Below, piece by piece: positions 16,679 through 24,921 of a stretch of DNA of 64,000 bases. Source of the DNA: JASEJA01 sp038872535 (GTDB taxonomy: Archaea > Thermoproteota > Bathyarchaeia > Bathyarchaeales > Bathycorpusculaceae); assembly GCA_038872535.1 (NCBI GenBank), contig JAVZJY010000004.1:1-64000 (forward strand), in the 5' to 3' direction. Below the pieces are notes generated by a model, which saw only the letters and a program-made list of their open reading frames with translations, was not told where the DNA came from and did not search any database. The first letter of the stretch is position 1. Every line of letters starts with the position of its first letter. The translations under genes and the position numbers were made by a program.

Positions 16679-17116
16679 TTACTCTCCTTGTTCCTGAGTT
16701 TCCATTAAGATTTGTCCGCCTGCTTCCTTTATTTTTTCAGCTGCAGATTTTGAACATGATGTTACTTTTACAATTAATGGTTTTGTTATTTTTCCAGTAC
16801 CTAATAGTTTAGTGTAGCCGAGGCTTTTCAAGTCTAGGAAAATTTTGCCCTCTTTCTCCTCTGAAGTTCTTTGGGCTAATTCTTCAAGTTTTCCAATGTT
16901 TATGACTTTTTGTTTTTGTTTGAGGCTTTTTGGTGAAGTGAACCCCTTTTTGCCAAAATAGTCTGGCTCATATCTTAATACGTAGGACCATAAGTGTTTA
17001 TGTCTCCCAGCCTTTCGCATTCCTTGAGACCCTGACTTTCTATGTTGACCCACCCTTCCGTAACCTACTGTTCTTGAACCACGTTTCTTTCTGATTTTTC
17101 TTAGTTTATGAGGCAT
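16679..17116 (-). CDS. rpl15: Ribosomal protein L15 (uL15)
   Basis: The 145-residue archaeal form has a basic Gly-rich N-terminus (GSRTVGYGRVGQHRKSGSQG) and the C-terminal motif VTSCSKSAAEKIKEAGGQ. It is placed just before secY, as in nearly all archaea and bacteria. The gene directly upstream is an Hsp20-like protein, ending one base before the L15 ATG. Confidence 0.96.
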   Translation of the reverse strand: MPHKLRKIRKKRGSRTVGYGRVGQHRKSGSQGMRKAGRHKHLWSYVLRYEPDYFGKKGFTSPKSLKQKQKVINIGKLEELAQRTSEEKEGKIFLDLKSLGYTKLLGTGKITKPLIVKVTSCSKSAAEKIKEAGGQILMETQEQGE

Positions 17117-17117
17117 T

Positions 17118-17573
17118 TCAATCAGCTACTCTTTTAGCGACTTCTTCAACAGCCTTTTTTAATCTTATTTCAAGGACACCATTCTTATATCTTGTGCGCA
17201 TCGTGTTTGGAATCACTCTTGCGGGAAGATTTAAACTTTTACGGTATCTCCGCTCTAAAGCCTCAGCAGACAAATTTAAACGCTGATTTTCTATTTGAAT
17301 TTTCAAATTTTCCTTATTAAACCCTTTAGCTTCAGCAACAACTATTACTTCATCCTTTTCTTCTAAAACATCGATTAAAGGCTCAAGTTCCCTCCACTTT
17401 CTTCCTTTTGAAACCTTTTGAAACTCAAGTTTTTGAGGATGCTTCCATTTTTTATTCCTTGAACTTCTCATTAGAAATGTCGGAGAAGCGTTTTTGCCTT
17501 TAACCTTGTTTAGTGTGCTAATAATTTTGAATTTTTTCGTAACTTTTTTATTTCTCCGCCACTTTACGCTCAA
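17118..17573 (-). CDS. Hsp20/alpha-crystallin-like protein inserted in the ribosomal operon
   Basis: Residues 65-150 resemble a small heat-shock/alpha-crystallin domain: DVLEEKDEVIVVAEAKGFNK, IENQRLNLSAEA and the final strand YKNGVLEIRLKKA, matching the usual NGVLEI motif. The first 60 residues are strongly basic (WRRNKKVTKKFK, MRSSRNKKWKHPQK), which is unusual for Hsp20 and suggests RNA or ribosome binding. The start is TTG at 17573 after GGAGAA. The gene sits between L30 and L15, where archaea normally have no gene. A chaperone that acts near the ribosome is an inference. Confidence 0.78.
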   Translation of the reverse strand: MSVKWRRNKKVTKKFKIISTLNKVKGKNASPTFLMRSSRNKKWKHPQKLEFQKVSKGRKWRELEPLIDVLEEKDEVIVVAEAKGFNKENLKIQIENQRLNLSAEALERRYRKSLNLPARVIPNTMRTRYKNGVLEIRLKKAVEEVAKRVAD

Positions 17574-17644
17574 ATTCTCCTTCCCCTTAGATACAATGGC
17601 ATTTCAAAAGCAATTATAAAACATATCGCAAAAAGTTTAAAAGC

Positions 17645-18133
17645 CTATATCATTCGCCCTATTAGTTCGTTTATTTTTTCTCCTCGATATCCTACTTCGC
17701 CGCCAGCGCCATAACCCTTTTTAATCTTTCCTTTGAATCCCTTTGTTGGCGGATGCAACTTAAAGTTTGGTTGCACATTTGGCAACTTCCAATATTCAAT
17801 TTTACAATTAAAAACTGCTTCTGCAAGCTCCTCTAGCGATTTAAAGCCAGTCTTTTGCGCATATTCGTCTGTCAACTTCTTGTTTCCAGCGAGTTTTCCC
17901 CTTTCCCTTATGAGTTCGCTTACGGTTTCTTTTGAGGCTTCACCCCATGTAACAAAGTTTTGCGCTGTTTTTAACATTCCAAGAAAGGATGGGCGGTCAT
18001 CGATTAGCACAGCATAATTGTTTCTTGTGAGGTTAAGCATCTGCAGCGTTTCTCTAACATGGCGTGGAGCACTTATTGTCCCCCGAACCCTTACAACAGC
18101 CAAGCATTTGCGTTCTTGCTTCTTTTCGCTCAC
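17645..18133 (-). CDS. rpl30: Ribosomal protein L30 (uL30), archaeal long form
   Basis: The 162-residue protein has the L30 core (LAVVRVRGTISAPRHVRETL, LNLTRNNYAVLIDD) plus the archaeal/eukaryal C-terminal extension ending in the glycine-rich KGYGAGGEVGYRG. It starts directly at the end of S5, without a gap. Confidence 0.95.
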   Translation of the reverse strand: MSEKKQERKCLAVVRVRGTISAPRHVRETLQMLNLTRNNYAVLIDDRPSFLGMLKTAQNFVTWGEASKETVSELIRERGKLAGNKKLTDEYAQKTGFKSLEELAEAVFNCKIEYWKLPNVQPNFKLHPPTKGFKGKIKKGYGAGGEVGYRGEKINELIGRMI

Positions 18134-18775
18134 TTACCTCACCCAATCCATCGGAGTTATGAGGCTGTAGGTTTTCTTCAAAGCATCAAAAATCGCATAG
18201 GAAAAAGAGGGAATTGTTCTTGTTGAACCATAACTTCTCGTCCAACAATCTTTTATGCCTGCAAGACCCAAAATTACCTTTGCAGTTTCGCTTGCAACAA
18301 GACCTAAGCCTCTTGGTCCTGGAACAATTACTATTTTTACTCCTCCAGTTTTTCCCTCAACTTGAAAGGGTACTGAATGGGGTTTTCCGCAGCCACATTC
18401 CCAACTTCCACATCCTCTCCGCACAGGGATAAGGTTTAGGCGAGCGTTTGCGGCTGCTTTCTCTATGGCTGTTCGCACTTGACTTGCTTTTCCAGCACCT
18501 AATCCTATGTAGCCGTCTCTGTTTCCAACAGCCACTATAGCCTTAAATCTCGATTTTTCTCCAGCGTCTGTCTGTTTTTGAACCAAGTTTATGTTTATAA
18601 CCTCTTCTTGTATATCTGGAAGTAAGGCGTCCACAATCTGTGGTTCACGAATTTGTAAGCCACCCATAAAAATTTCTTCAATGGATGTGATTCTACCTTC
18701 CTGAATCATTTTTCCGAGGCGGGTTTTTGGAACCCAATGCTCTAAACTTCCTGAGGATTTTTCTTTAGATGTCAC
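18134..18775 (-). CDS. rps5: Ribosomal protein S5 (uS5)
   Basis: The N-terminal double-stranded RNA-binding-like domain contains AIVAVGNRDGYIGLGAGKA, and the C-terminal domain contains the VPFQVEGKTGGV and GLGLVASETAK segments. The GTG start overlaps the L18 stop (GTGA), showing translational coupling. At 213 residues it is the normal archaeal length. Confidence 0.97.
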   Translation of the reverse strand: MTSKEKSSGSLEHWVPKTRLGKMIQEGRITSIEEIFMGGLQIREPQIVDALLPDIQEEVININLVQKQTDAGEKSRFKAIVAVGNRDGYIGLGAGKASQVRTAIEKAAANARLNLIPVRRGCGSWECGCGKPHSVPFQVEGKTGGVKIVIVPGPRGLGLVASETAKVILGLAGIKDCWTRSYGSTRTIPSFSYAIFDALKKTYSLITPMDWVR

Positions 18776-19383
18776 TTCTTCTTACCTCCACTCTTAAATG
18801 CGGCAATTATGTCAGCTTTAACCTTTGCAAAATGTTCATTGATTTTTTCCGGCGGAATTTTTTGTTTTAAACATTGTGAAAATCTAATTTGATATTGTTC
18901 AGGGTTGGATGATGCTAAGCTTTCGGCGTATTGGGCAATATGCTCGCCCTTCACTCTTTTTTCGTCGGGTAGTTTCTCTTCGCTATGTGACACATTTATT
19001 CCAGCGTCTAAAACTCCTTTTAAAACTGCAAAGACTCTTGCTCCTTTAGAAGGCGAATGTAATCCAATGTCCAGAATTGCTTCTTTTATTCCTTTTGATT
19101 CAGCTTTTAATCCACAGAGAAGCCCAGTCAAATAGGCTGCTGGAAGATTTTTTCTAGATGCTTTCCATCCGTAAGTCTTTGTTAGTTCTTTGCTGTGGGC
19201 TGAAACTAAAACTTCATCTCCGTGAGGTTTTGCCGTGATTATTTGGGCTATTACATTTTTAAGTGTGATGCGGGTTACTAATCGAGGTTTTCCAGAAAGC
19301 ACAAACGCCTTCCTTGACTTATAATTCGTTTTCCCTTCTCTTCTTCTTCGAAATGGGACGCAATAGCGTGAGTTTTTAGCCAT
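18772..19383 (-). CDS. rpl18: Ribosomal protein L18 (uL18)
   Basis: This 5S rRNA-binding protein has the long archaeal form, with SRYCVPFRRRREGKTNYKSR at the N-terminus and GLHSPSKGARVFAVLKGVLDAGI in the core. The frame is open further upstream, but the ATG at 19383 is chosen because it overlaps the L19e stop (TAATG) and gives the family-typical MAKNSRY. Confidence 0.96.
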   Translation of the reverse strand: MAKNSRYCVPFRRRREGKTNYKSRKAFVLSGKPRLVTRITLKNVIAQIITAKPHGDEVLVSAHSKELTKTYGWKASRKNLPAAYLTGLLCGLKAESKGIKEAILDIGLHSPSKGARVFAVLKGVLDAGINVSHSEEKLPDEKRVKGEHIAQYAESLASSNPEQYQIRFSQCLKQKIPPEKINEHFAKVKADIIAAFKSGGKKK

Positions 19384-19838
19384 TAACGCTTCCTCCAAAG
19401 TTCGTGGGCTTTAAGGTAACGTTCTAAATCGGCAACGGACCCGAATCTTCCACTGCTGGCCATTCTATACAATTTTCGGTATGTATTCTCAGTTATGGTT
19501 TTACTGGCTTTTAGTTCACGAAGCCTCTTTCTTAAAGCTCTAATCTTGCTCATCCAAGCCTCTTTTTTAGAAATTTTTGCATGAGCCGCCCCGCTTCTGC
19601 TACCAACACCCCGTCTTCGACCCTTCCTTTTCTTCTCATGTAAGACTTTTGCTCTTCCATGGCTTATTCCCCTTTCCGGAAGCGGTTTTATGACTCCTTC
19701 ATGTATTAGTTTCTTGATTTCCTCCCGTGTTATTGCAGTTTCTGCATCTTCCATTCTTTCAGGGTCTATCCACACACGATTTTGTCCAACTTTCAATATT
19801 TCGGCTGCTAGACGCCGCTGACTTTTAAGGCCCGTCAT
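19383..19838 (-). CDS. rpl19e: Ribosomal protein L19e
   Basis: This archaeal/eukaryal protein starts with LKSQRRLAAEILKVGQNRVW and has the central basic stretch HEKKRKGRRRGVGSRSGA, both diagnostic. Its ATG overlaps the L32e stop (ATGA). Confidence 0.97.
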   Translation of the reverse strand: MTGLKSQRRLAAEILKVGQNRVWIDPERMEDAETAITREEIKKLIHEGVIKPLPERGISHGRAKVLHEKKRKGRRRGVGSRSGAAHAKISKKEAWMSKIRALRKRLRELKASKTITENTYRKLYRMASSGRFGSVADLERYLKAHELWRKR

Positions 19839-20365
19839 TGCTCTTCTGCTCTCCTTTTAGTTTTCTCTTTTTTCTCTCGCTTTCGTTTTGGTTTTTCCTT
19901 CTCTTCAACTTCTTCCTCTTTTTCCGGTTTCTCCTCTTTCTCTTCTTTTTCTTCTTTGGCAACTTCTTTGATTTCTTTGATGTTCAGAACAGTTATCTTT
20001 CTTTTTCTGGATTCGGTAAGGATTTTGGCTCTTTCTCTTTTACCGACAGTGTGGGCAATCCGCACAGCTTGAGTTTTTGGGTTAACCTTTTTGATTTCTT
20101 CAACATTATGAACTAAAACTTCTCTGTAGCCTGATGGATGAAGCCCTCTGGCAACCTTTGGGCTCCTATATCCAACGTTTACTGTTGGCGGCCATCCTTT
20201 TATTTTCCTTCGCATTTTGTTGTCTAAGCCTTTTGGTCTACGCCAGTTTTCTTTTAGGCGTTTATACCGCCAACTTTCTTGTCTTACAAATTTTGGCTTC
20301 TTCTTTTTCACCTGCGCTCTCAGTTTTAATGCTTTTTCTGTGGCAGCTTCGGGTGGCTTGGTCAT
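19835..20365 (-). CDS. rpl32e: Ribosomal protein L32e with a long charged tail
   Basis: The L32e core is at residues 20-130 (FVRQESWRYKRLKENWRRPK, GYRSPKVARGLHPSGYREV). The last 45 residues are an almost pure Glu/Lys/Arg tail (KEEKEEKEEKPEKEEEVEEK), probably disordered. Similar tails occur on L24 in this window. The ATG overlaps the L6 stop. Confidence 0.95.
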   Translation of the reverse strand: MTKPPEAATEKALKLRAQVKKKKPKFVRQESWRYKRLKENWRRPKGLDNKMRRKIKGWPPTVNVGYRSPKVARGLHPSGYREVLVHNVEEIKKVNPKTQAVRIAHTVGKRERAKILTESRKRKITVLNIKEIKEVAKEEKEEKEEKPEKEEEVEEKEKPKRKREKKEKTKRRAEEQ

Positions 20366-20910
20366 TTTTCCATTCCCTCAATCTTTTCATACACATATAT
20401 GCCGTCAAGGAAGACGCGTGGGTCTTTTCTTTTCACTTTGGTGGCTTGTTCAATGTTTGCGGCTGTTTGGCTTACATCTTCAAGATTTATTCCTTGAATG
20501 ATTATGTCTTCGCTTTGAATTTTGATTTGTACATCACCAATTATTTTGGCTTTTCTTGGATTTCGCTCGCCTGTGAAATTTTCAATTAGAACCGTTCTAT
20601 CCTTAATTTTAATCGATATTGGAAAATGGGAGAAAACTATCTTAAGCTTGCATGTAAACCCTTTCCTAACCCCCGTAATCATGTTTTGAATATGTGAATA
20701 AATTGTGCCCACGAGGGCTGCTTCTTTTTTCCGTGGCCATTCAGCCCAAATGCGTATAGTTTTACCATCAAGCTGAACTGATATGGGCGCGTATGAAAAG
20801 TCACGGGTTAACGTTCCCTTGGCGCCTTTAACTGTGACTTTCCTTCCTTGAATGGTTACTTCCACATCTTCTGGAATTTGAATGGTTCTTGAGATCTCTA
20901 TTGCCCGCAT
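20362..20910 (-). CDS. rpl6: Ribosomal protein L6 (uL6)
   Basis: Two repeated L6 domains are present: residues 1-85 with GRKVTVKGAKGTLTRDFSYA and residues 86-182 with KCKLKIVFSHFPISIKI-like strands and NFTGERNPRKAKIIGDVQ. At 182 residues it is the normal archaeal length. It follows S8 by 16 bases. Confidence 0.96.
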   Translation of the reverse strand: MRAIEISRTIQIPEDVEVTIQGRKVTVKGAKGTLTRDFSYAPISVQLDGKTIRIWAEWPRKKEAALVGTIYSHIQNMITGVRKGFTCKLKIVFSHFPISIKIKDRTVLIENFTGERNPRKAKIIGDVQIKIQSEDIIIQGINLEDVSQTAANIEQATKVKRKDPRVFLDGIYVYEKIEGMEK

Positions 20911-20926
20911 CTTAAAAGCCCCCTCT

Positions 20927-21310
20927 TCAATAAACGAATGCTGTGAGTCTGCCTCCCATGTGTTTTTCTTTTGCCTCCCTGTGGGATAACACTCCTTTTG
21001 GTGTGGAAATTATTAATATGCCAACATCTCTTGAAGGAAGGAATTTTTTCTCCCATTCTTCAAATTCATCCACTCTAACTGCAAAACGTGGTTTGATGGC
21101 GCCGCACTTGTTTATTCTTCCCAAAAGCTGAACTTTGAATTTTCCAGAACGTCCATCATCCACGAATTCAAATTCTCCAATGTAACCGTTCAGTTGCATA
21201 ATTCTTAAAACTCTTCCTAAAAGTTTAGAGGCAGGACTGATTACGCATTCCCGCTTGTTTCGCATCTCATTGTTCATGATTGTTATTAAACCGTTTGCCA
21301 AAGTATCCAT
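20927..21310 (-). CDS. rps8: Ribosomal protein S8 (uS8)
   Basis: The start MDTLANGLITIMNNEMRNKR and C-terminal GVLSHREAKEKHMGGRLTAF are typical archaeal S8, and the 127-residue length fits. It binds helix 21 of 16S rRNA and, in some organisms, its own mRNA. The S14 gene lies immediately upstream. Confidence 0.96.
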   Translation of the reverse strand: MDTLANGLITIMNNEMRNKRECVISPASKLLGRVLRIMQLNGYIGEFEFVDDGRSGKFKVQLLGRINKCGAIKPRFAVRVDEFEEWEKKFLPSRDVGILIISTPKGVLSHREAKEKHMGGRLTAFVY

Positions 21311-21316
21311 TTCCGA

Positions 21317-21481
21317 TCACTCATATTTTTTGAAACCGAGTTTTTTGGCTACCTCCCTAAAACAATGGCGGCACAAATATAAATTGTAGCGTCGAATAAC
21401 AGGTCCATATGAGCCGCATCGGCTGCATGGTCTTGTTCCCTTTCCATATTTTCTTTCCTTTTTAGGTTTTTGTTTGCCCAT
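21317..21481 (-). CDS. rps14: Ribosomal protein S14 (uS14), zinc-binding form
   Basis: A 54-residue open frame in the L5-S8 gap encodes MGKQKPKKERKYGKGTRPCS, then the zinc motif CSRCG...CRHC at residues 19-40, and ends in VAKKLGFKKYE. Length, motif and gene order (L5-S14-S8) are exactly those of archaeal S14/eukaryal S29. Confidence 0.96.
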   Translation of the reverse strand: MGKQKPKKERKYGKGTRPCSRCGSYGPVIRRYNLYLCRHCFREVAKKLGFKKYE

Positions 21482-21498
21482 GCTTGTTTTCTCCTAAT

Positions 21499-22038
21499 TT
21501 ATACGATTTCAACTCCTAAACTTTCCTTAACAAAAATCATGGCTTCTTGAGGGGTTAGGATGTGTTTTGCGCCAATCTGCGTTTTTCTTTTTCGGCGATT
21601 TTTAACCCGATATCCCGGACGACTTAGAGAGACGCATATGTCCATGCCGAATATGCCTACTTCTGGGTCGTATTTTACTCCTGAAATTTCAATGTGTTCT
21701 TTTATGCCGAAAGAGAAGTTGCCGTGTTTGTCGAAGTGTTCTTTTGGGATTTTACTGTCGATTACTGGCAAAACTTTCTTTAAAAATTCTGTTGCTTTTT
21801 GTTTTCTAAGTGTTACGATGCATGATATTGGTTCGCCCTTTCTTATTCCAAAATCCCTTATGGTTTTCTTTGCTTTTCTTTTACATGGAGTTTGACCTGT
21901 TAACTCCTTCAATACTTTTGAGGCTTTCTCCAAAGGATCTCCAGATTTTCCAACACTAATATTTACAACGACCTTTTCGATTTTGGGTTTAAGCGTTGGA
22001 TTTTCTTCCCACATTTTGCGGATTTCATCTTCAGACAA
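21499..22038 (-). CDS. rpl5: Ribosomal protein L5 (uL5)
   Basis: The 179-residue protein includes KIEKVVVNISVGKSGDPLEK near the N-terminus and HILTPQEAMIFVKESLGVEI at the C-terminus. It binds 5S rRNA and contacts the P-site tRNA. It starts one base after the S4e stop. Confidence 0.96.
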   Translation of the reverse strand: MSEDEIRKMWEENPTLKPKIEKVVVNISVGKSGDPLEKASKVLKELTGQTPCKRKAKKTIRDFGIRKGEPISCIVTLRKQKATEFLKKVLPVIDSKIPKEHFDKHGNFSFGIKEHIEISGVKYDPEVGIFGMDICVSLSRPGYRVKNRRKRKTQIGAKHILTPQEAMIFVKESLGVEIV

Positions 22039-22039
22039 C

Positions 22040-22804
22040 TTAAATTGCCTCCGGAACTGATATTAGTGGTTGCTCTTCGCCTATTGCAAAAACGAAGTTC
22101 AATGTTGTTTGGTAACGGTTGCCCTTTTCGTCCTCTATTACGACAAGAGCATTTCTTCGCTTCTTCCCCTTTACACTTTCAATTGTGATTACTCTACCAT
22201 ATTTTCCAATGTTTTTTCCACCAGTTATTATGGCGAACCCATTTTCCTTCAATTTTACGTGTTCAAGAATTTGCCTGTCTGGAAGATTTATCTTCACAGT
22301 GTCAAAAGTTTCGTAAACGTCTTCTTGCGGATTTTTTGGGTCAGCCACTTTTACCAATATGTTTGATCCGTCATGAAGATTAAGCTGAACATGCCCATTT
22401 TTTACTGTTTTTTTGTTTTCTATTCTGCAAAGTTTGAAGCTTGCTTCCTCCTTGGTGATGAGATGGAGCATTAAACCCTTCTTGGATGGTAATATGCGAA
22501 AGTGTTTATCAAGGTCTGGCATGGAAATGACATCCATCAAACCCGCTGGGAAATCGTCTTCGCGCCTAACCTGTCCATCCACGTACATTTTTCCTTGAGA
22601 AACTATTGTTTTAGCCTCTTTCCTTGTTTTGGCAAATCCGAGAATATCACGTAATATTATGGTTAACGGCAAACAACTTTCAAGAGAATGCGGTCCCGGA
22701 GATGGCTTCACCACCCAAACAAATTCTTTTCTGTGGATTGGCCAAAATCTCGGCGCTGGTTTGCGCTTCAGCCCTGTTGATTCTCCTTTCTTGCCCAAAA
22801 TCAC
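22040..22804 (-). CDS. rps4e: Ribosomal protein S4e
   Basis: The archaeal/eukaryal S4e has an S4-type RNA-binding segment (LRDILGFAKTRKEAKTIVSQ), a central domain and a KOW-like C-terminus (GKNIGKYGRVITIESVKGKK). The GTG start overlaps the L24 stop as GTGA. Its first ~34 codons are repeated on the other side of the N gap (22929-23031), so that second copy is an assembly duplicate and not another gene. Confidence 0.95.
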   Translation of the reverse strand: MILGKKGESTGLKRKPAPRFWPIHRKEFVWVVKPSPGPHSLESCLPLTIILRDILGFAKTRKEAKTIVSQGKMYVDGQVRREDDFPAGLMDVISMPDLDKHFRILPSKKGLMLHLITKEEASFKLCRIENKKTVKNGHVQLNLHDGSNILVKVADPKNPQEDVYETFDTVKINLPDRQILEHVKLKENGFAIITGGKNIGKYGRVITIESVKGKKRRNALVVIEDEKGNRYQTTLNFVFAIGEEQPLISVPEAI

Positions 22805-23059
22805 TCTCCTCCTTCAGTTTCCTTTGAAGCCTNNNNNNNNNNNNNNNNNNNNNNNNNNNNNNNNNNNNNNNNNNNNNNNNNNNNNNNNNNNNNNNNNNNN
22901 NNNNNNNNNNNNNNNNNNNNNNNNNNNNACGGCTTCACCACCCAAACAAATTCTTTTCTGTGGATTGGCCAAAATCTCGGCGCTGGTTTGCGCTTCAGCC
23001 CTGTTGATTCTCCTTTCTTGCCCAAAATCACTCTCCTCCTTCAGTTTCCTTTGAAGCCT
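22704..23059. other. Assembly join: 129-bp duplicated contig end around a 96-base N run
   Basis: Positions 22704-22832 and 22931-23059 are identical over 129 bases and flank the Ns at 22833-22928. The duplicate contains the S4e start and the L24 stop. The simplest reading is that two overlapping contig ends were scaffolded without merging, so the true order L24-S4e has no gap. Features computed across the Ns are unreliable. Confidence 0.92.
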
Positions 23060-23636
23060 TTCGTTTGGCTCTTGTTTTCTTTGCTTTCGGTTTCTCTTCT
23101 TTCTCGACTGCTTCAGCTTCTTTTGCCGCTGGTTTTTTAGGCGCCTTTCTCCTTCTTCTTTTCGGTTTTTCTTCAACAGCAACCTTTTCCTCAATAACCT
23201 CTTCTTTAATTTCTTCAACTTTTTCGGGAACTTTCTTTTCTGCAGCCTCTTCTATCCTCTTTCTCGCTTCTTTTTTCCTTTCTAAGATTTTTCTTCGCCA
23301 TTTATCGTCAAGATTTAGACGTGTAATCATAACTTTTGATGGATGTATTGGAACAAAGGTTGTGGTTCCATCAACCTTTTCCCTCGTTAAGCCTTCAACA
23401 TAAATCCTATATTTTTCTCGATCAACCCTTGCAATTTTTCCTTCAAATCCCTTGTGGTCTCCTCGCATAATTCGCACGGTGTCGCCGCTTCTTAATGGGA
23501 TGGTTTTTATTCCATGAGATTTTCTAAGTTCTGGTGAAACTGGAGCAGCGAAGAGTTTGTAGCGTATGTGGTCTGGGGCTTGGAAAACCATTTTTCTCTG
23601 CTTTGCCTGTTTTGTTACAGCCTTTACTGTTTGCAT
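23028..23636 (-). CDS. rpl24: Ribosomal protein L24 (uL24) with a long charged tail
   Basis: Residues 25-115 are the L24 domain with the KOW motif (RSGDTVRIMRGDHKGFEGKI) and archaeal SKVMITRLNLDDKWR. The last 80 residues are a Lys/Glu/Ala-rich tail (for example EEKPKRRRRKAPKKPAAKEA), likely disordered and possibly bound to rRNA. The stop overlaps the S4e start in the right-hand contig end. It lies 11 bases downstream of L14. Confidence 0.94.
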   Translation of the reverse strand: MQTVKAVTKQAKQRKMVFQAPDHIRYKLFAAPVSPELRKSHGIKTIPLRSGDTVRIMRGDHKGFEGKIARVDREKYRIYVEGLTREKVDGTTTFVPIHPSKVMITRLNLDDKWRRKILERKKEARKRIEEAAEKKVPEKVEEIKEEVIEEKVAVEEKPKRRRRKAPKKPAAKEAEAVEKEEKPKAKKTRAKRKASKETEGGE

Positions 23637-23647
23637 GTACTTTCACC

Positions 23648-24088
23648 TTATATTATTATGCTGGCAGCACTTGCTATTCTTGGCCATCTTTCAGCAGCCT
23701 CCTTAGCTACGGGTCCACGAATTTCTGAGCCCTTCATTTCTCCGTCTGGAGTTATTATTACAGCAGCGTTATCTTCAAATTGAATCCAAACGCCGTCATC
23801 CCTTCTGAAGGGTTTTCTTTGTCTCACCACTACTGCTTGGAAAATTTTCTTTCTCATGTCTGGCGTTCCATGTCTAACAGAAACTACCACCCTGTCGCCA
23901 ACGGCTGCGGATGGATAACGGCGCAGTCTTCCCTTATATCCCATAACTTGAACCAATCTTAGTTCTCGGGCGCCTGTGTTATCGGCACATTTTAAAATTG
24001 AGCCAACTGGAAGTTCCCTTGAAATTTTCGGTCCAAATCCGATCATTCCCTTTGCAACTAATGCCCTCTGTTTTGCCTTCGCCGCCAC
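23648..24088 (-). CDS. rpl14: Ribosomal protein L14 (uL14)
   Basis: Core segments LPVGSILKCADNTGARELRL and AVVVRQRKPFRRDDG are diagnostic. The frame is open 11 codons further upstream, but a GTG at 24088 fits the family length and has GGAGG about nine bases upstream, just after the S17 stop. This gives a protein of about 146 residues. Confidence 0.94.
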   Translation of the reverse strand: MAAKAKQRALVAKGMIGFGPKISRELPVGSILKCADNTGARELRLVQVMGYKGRLRRYPSAAVGDRVVVSVRHGTPDMRKKIFQAVVVRQRKPFRRDDGVWIQFEDNAAVIITPDGEMKGSEIRGPVAKEAAERWPRIASAASIII

Positions 24089-24089
24089 G

Positions 24090-24413
24090 TCACTTTTCCT
24101 CCATCTTTTCCACGACAACAAAGGATACTGTTTTGCTTATGGGTCGGCATTCAGCGATTATCACACGGTCTCCCTCTTTTGCATCTATACAAGGCGGATT
24201 ATGAGATGGAATGCGGCTGTGTCTCCTTTCGTACCTCATGACTTTTGGAACATAATGGAGATAATCCCTCTTCACTATGACTGTCTTATCCATTTTTGCG
24301 CTGACAACGTAACCATCCAGTATGCGACCTCTTATTGGAAGGTCTCCATGAAAGGGACAATTTCTATCGTCACAAGTTTTCTTAGGTTTTTTAAAGGACA
24401 GCGGCATCACCAT
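24090..24413 (-). CDS. rps17: Ribosomal protein S17 (uS17)
   Basis: The OB-fold protein shows the archaeal N-terminus (CDDRNCPFHGDLPIRGRILDG), then VSAKMDKTVIVKRDYLHYVP and GDRVIIAECRPISKTVSFVV. Its start overlaps the end of the Rpp29 gene by seven bases. Confidence 0.96.
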   Translation of the reverse strand: MVMPLSFKKPKKTCDDRNCPFHGDLPIRGRILDGYVVSAKMDKTVIVKRDYLHYVPKVMRYERRHSRIPSHNPPCIDAKEGDRVIIAECRPISKTVSFVVVEKMEEK

Positions 24414-24688
24414 AACCTCTTAACATGTTTTTTTAGGCGGTCTTCAGGTCTTCCTAAAAGAAGTTTTCCGTCAATTTCAACAATTGTCCCATCAGAAAAC
24501 TTGAAGTGGAAAATGGCTGAATTCTTTACGATTTTTTTCTTTTTTCCTTCATGTAAAATTGTGAAGGTGTTTCGGGTTTCATCTATTATCTTGCCCGATA
24601 ACCTCACATAATCAGAATGCTTACTTTTAGAAACTTTGGCTTCTGTTCCGATGAATTCACCGCGGATTATGTCGGGGGTTACTTTCAT
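24407..24688 (-). CDS. rnp1: Ribonuclease P protein component 1 (Rpp29/Rnp1)
   Basis: This Sm-like beta-barrel protein is part of archaeal RNase P, which trims tRNA 5' ends. The 93 residues include IIRGEFIGTEAKVSKSKHSD and GKIIDETRNTFTILHEGKKK, typical of Rpp29. Its place between L29 and S17 is the standard archaeal one. The eIF1/SUI1 gene that often lies next to it is absent. The ATG overlaps the L29 stop. Confidence 0.95.
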   Translation of the reverse strand: MKVTPDIIRGEFIGTEAKVSKSKHSDYVRLSGKIIDETRNTFTILHEGKKKKIVKNSAIFHFKFSDGTIVEIDGKLLLGRPEDRLKKHVKRLW

Positions 24689-24921
24689 TTCTTTTTCTCC
24701 CCTTTTTCGGCTTTTCTGGCTCCAATTTTCTGCTCCCGTTCAATAGTTAGTATTCGGGCGATTGTTTTGCGCAGTTCTTTCATTCTTGCTGGATTTTCAA
24801 CTGTGCCGCCTGCTTTGACCATGGTTTTTAATCTTAGAAGTTCCGTTTTGAGTTCCGTAAGTTTTTCCATTCTTTCCTCAGAGGACATATCACGGATTTC
24901 TTTAAGGCGCATTATGGGCAT
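24685..24921 (-). CDS. rpl29: Ribosomal protein L29 (uL29)
   Basis: The 78-residue helical hairpin protein contains MRLKEIRDMSSEERMEKLTE and ARMKELRKTIARILTIEREQ, the typical L29 pattern. It follows directly after S3. Confidence 0.95.
   Translation of the reverse strand: MPIMRLKEIRDMSSEERMEKLTELKTELLRLKTMVKAGGTVENPARMKELRKTIARILTIEREQKIGARKAEKGEKKK

Noticed and set aside
19838..20116. Phe/Leu-rich 92-residue frame resembling a membrane protein
   Set aside because: It is the complement of the Glu/Lys tail of L32e; the hydrophobicity follows from that bias.
22929..23031. Second S4e start region to the right of the N run
   Set aside because: Identical to the left copy over 129 bases and truncated at the Ns, so it is an assembly duplicate.
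23028..23300. Lys/Glu-rich repeats in L24 as a possible DNA repeat element
   Set aside because: The bias is explained by the charged protein tail, with no regular unit length.
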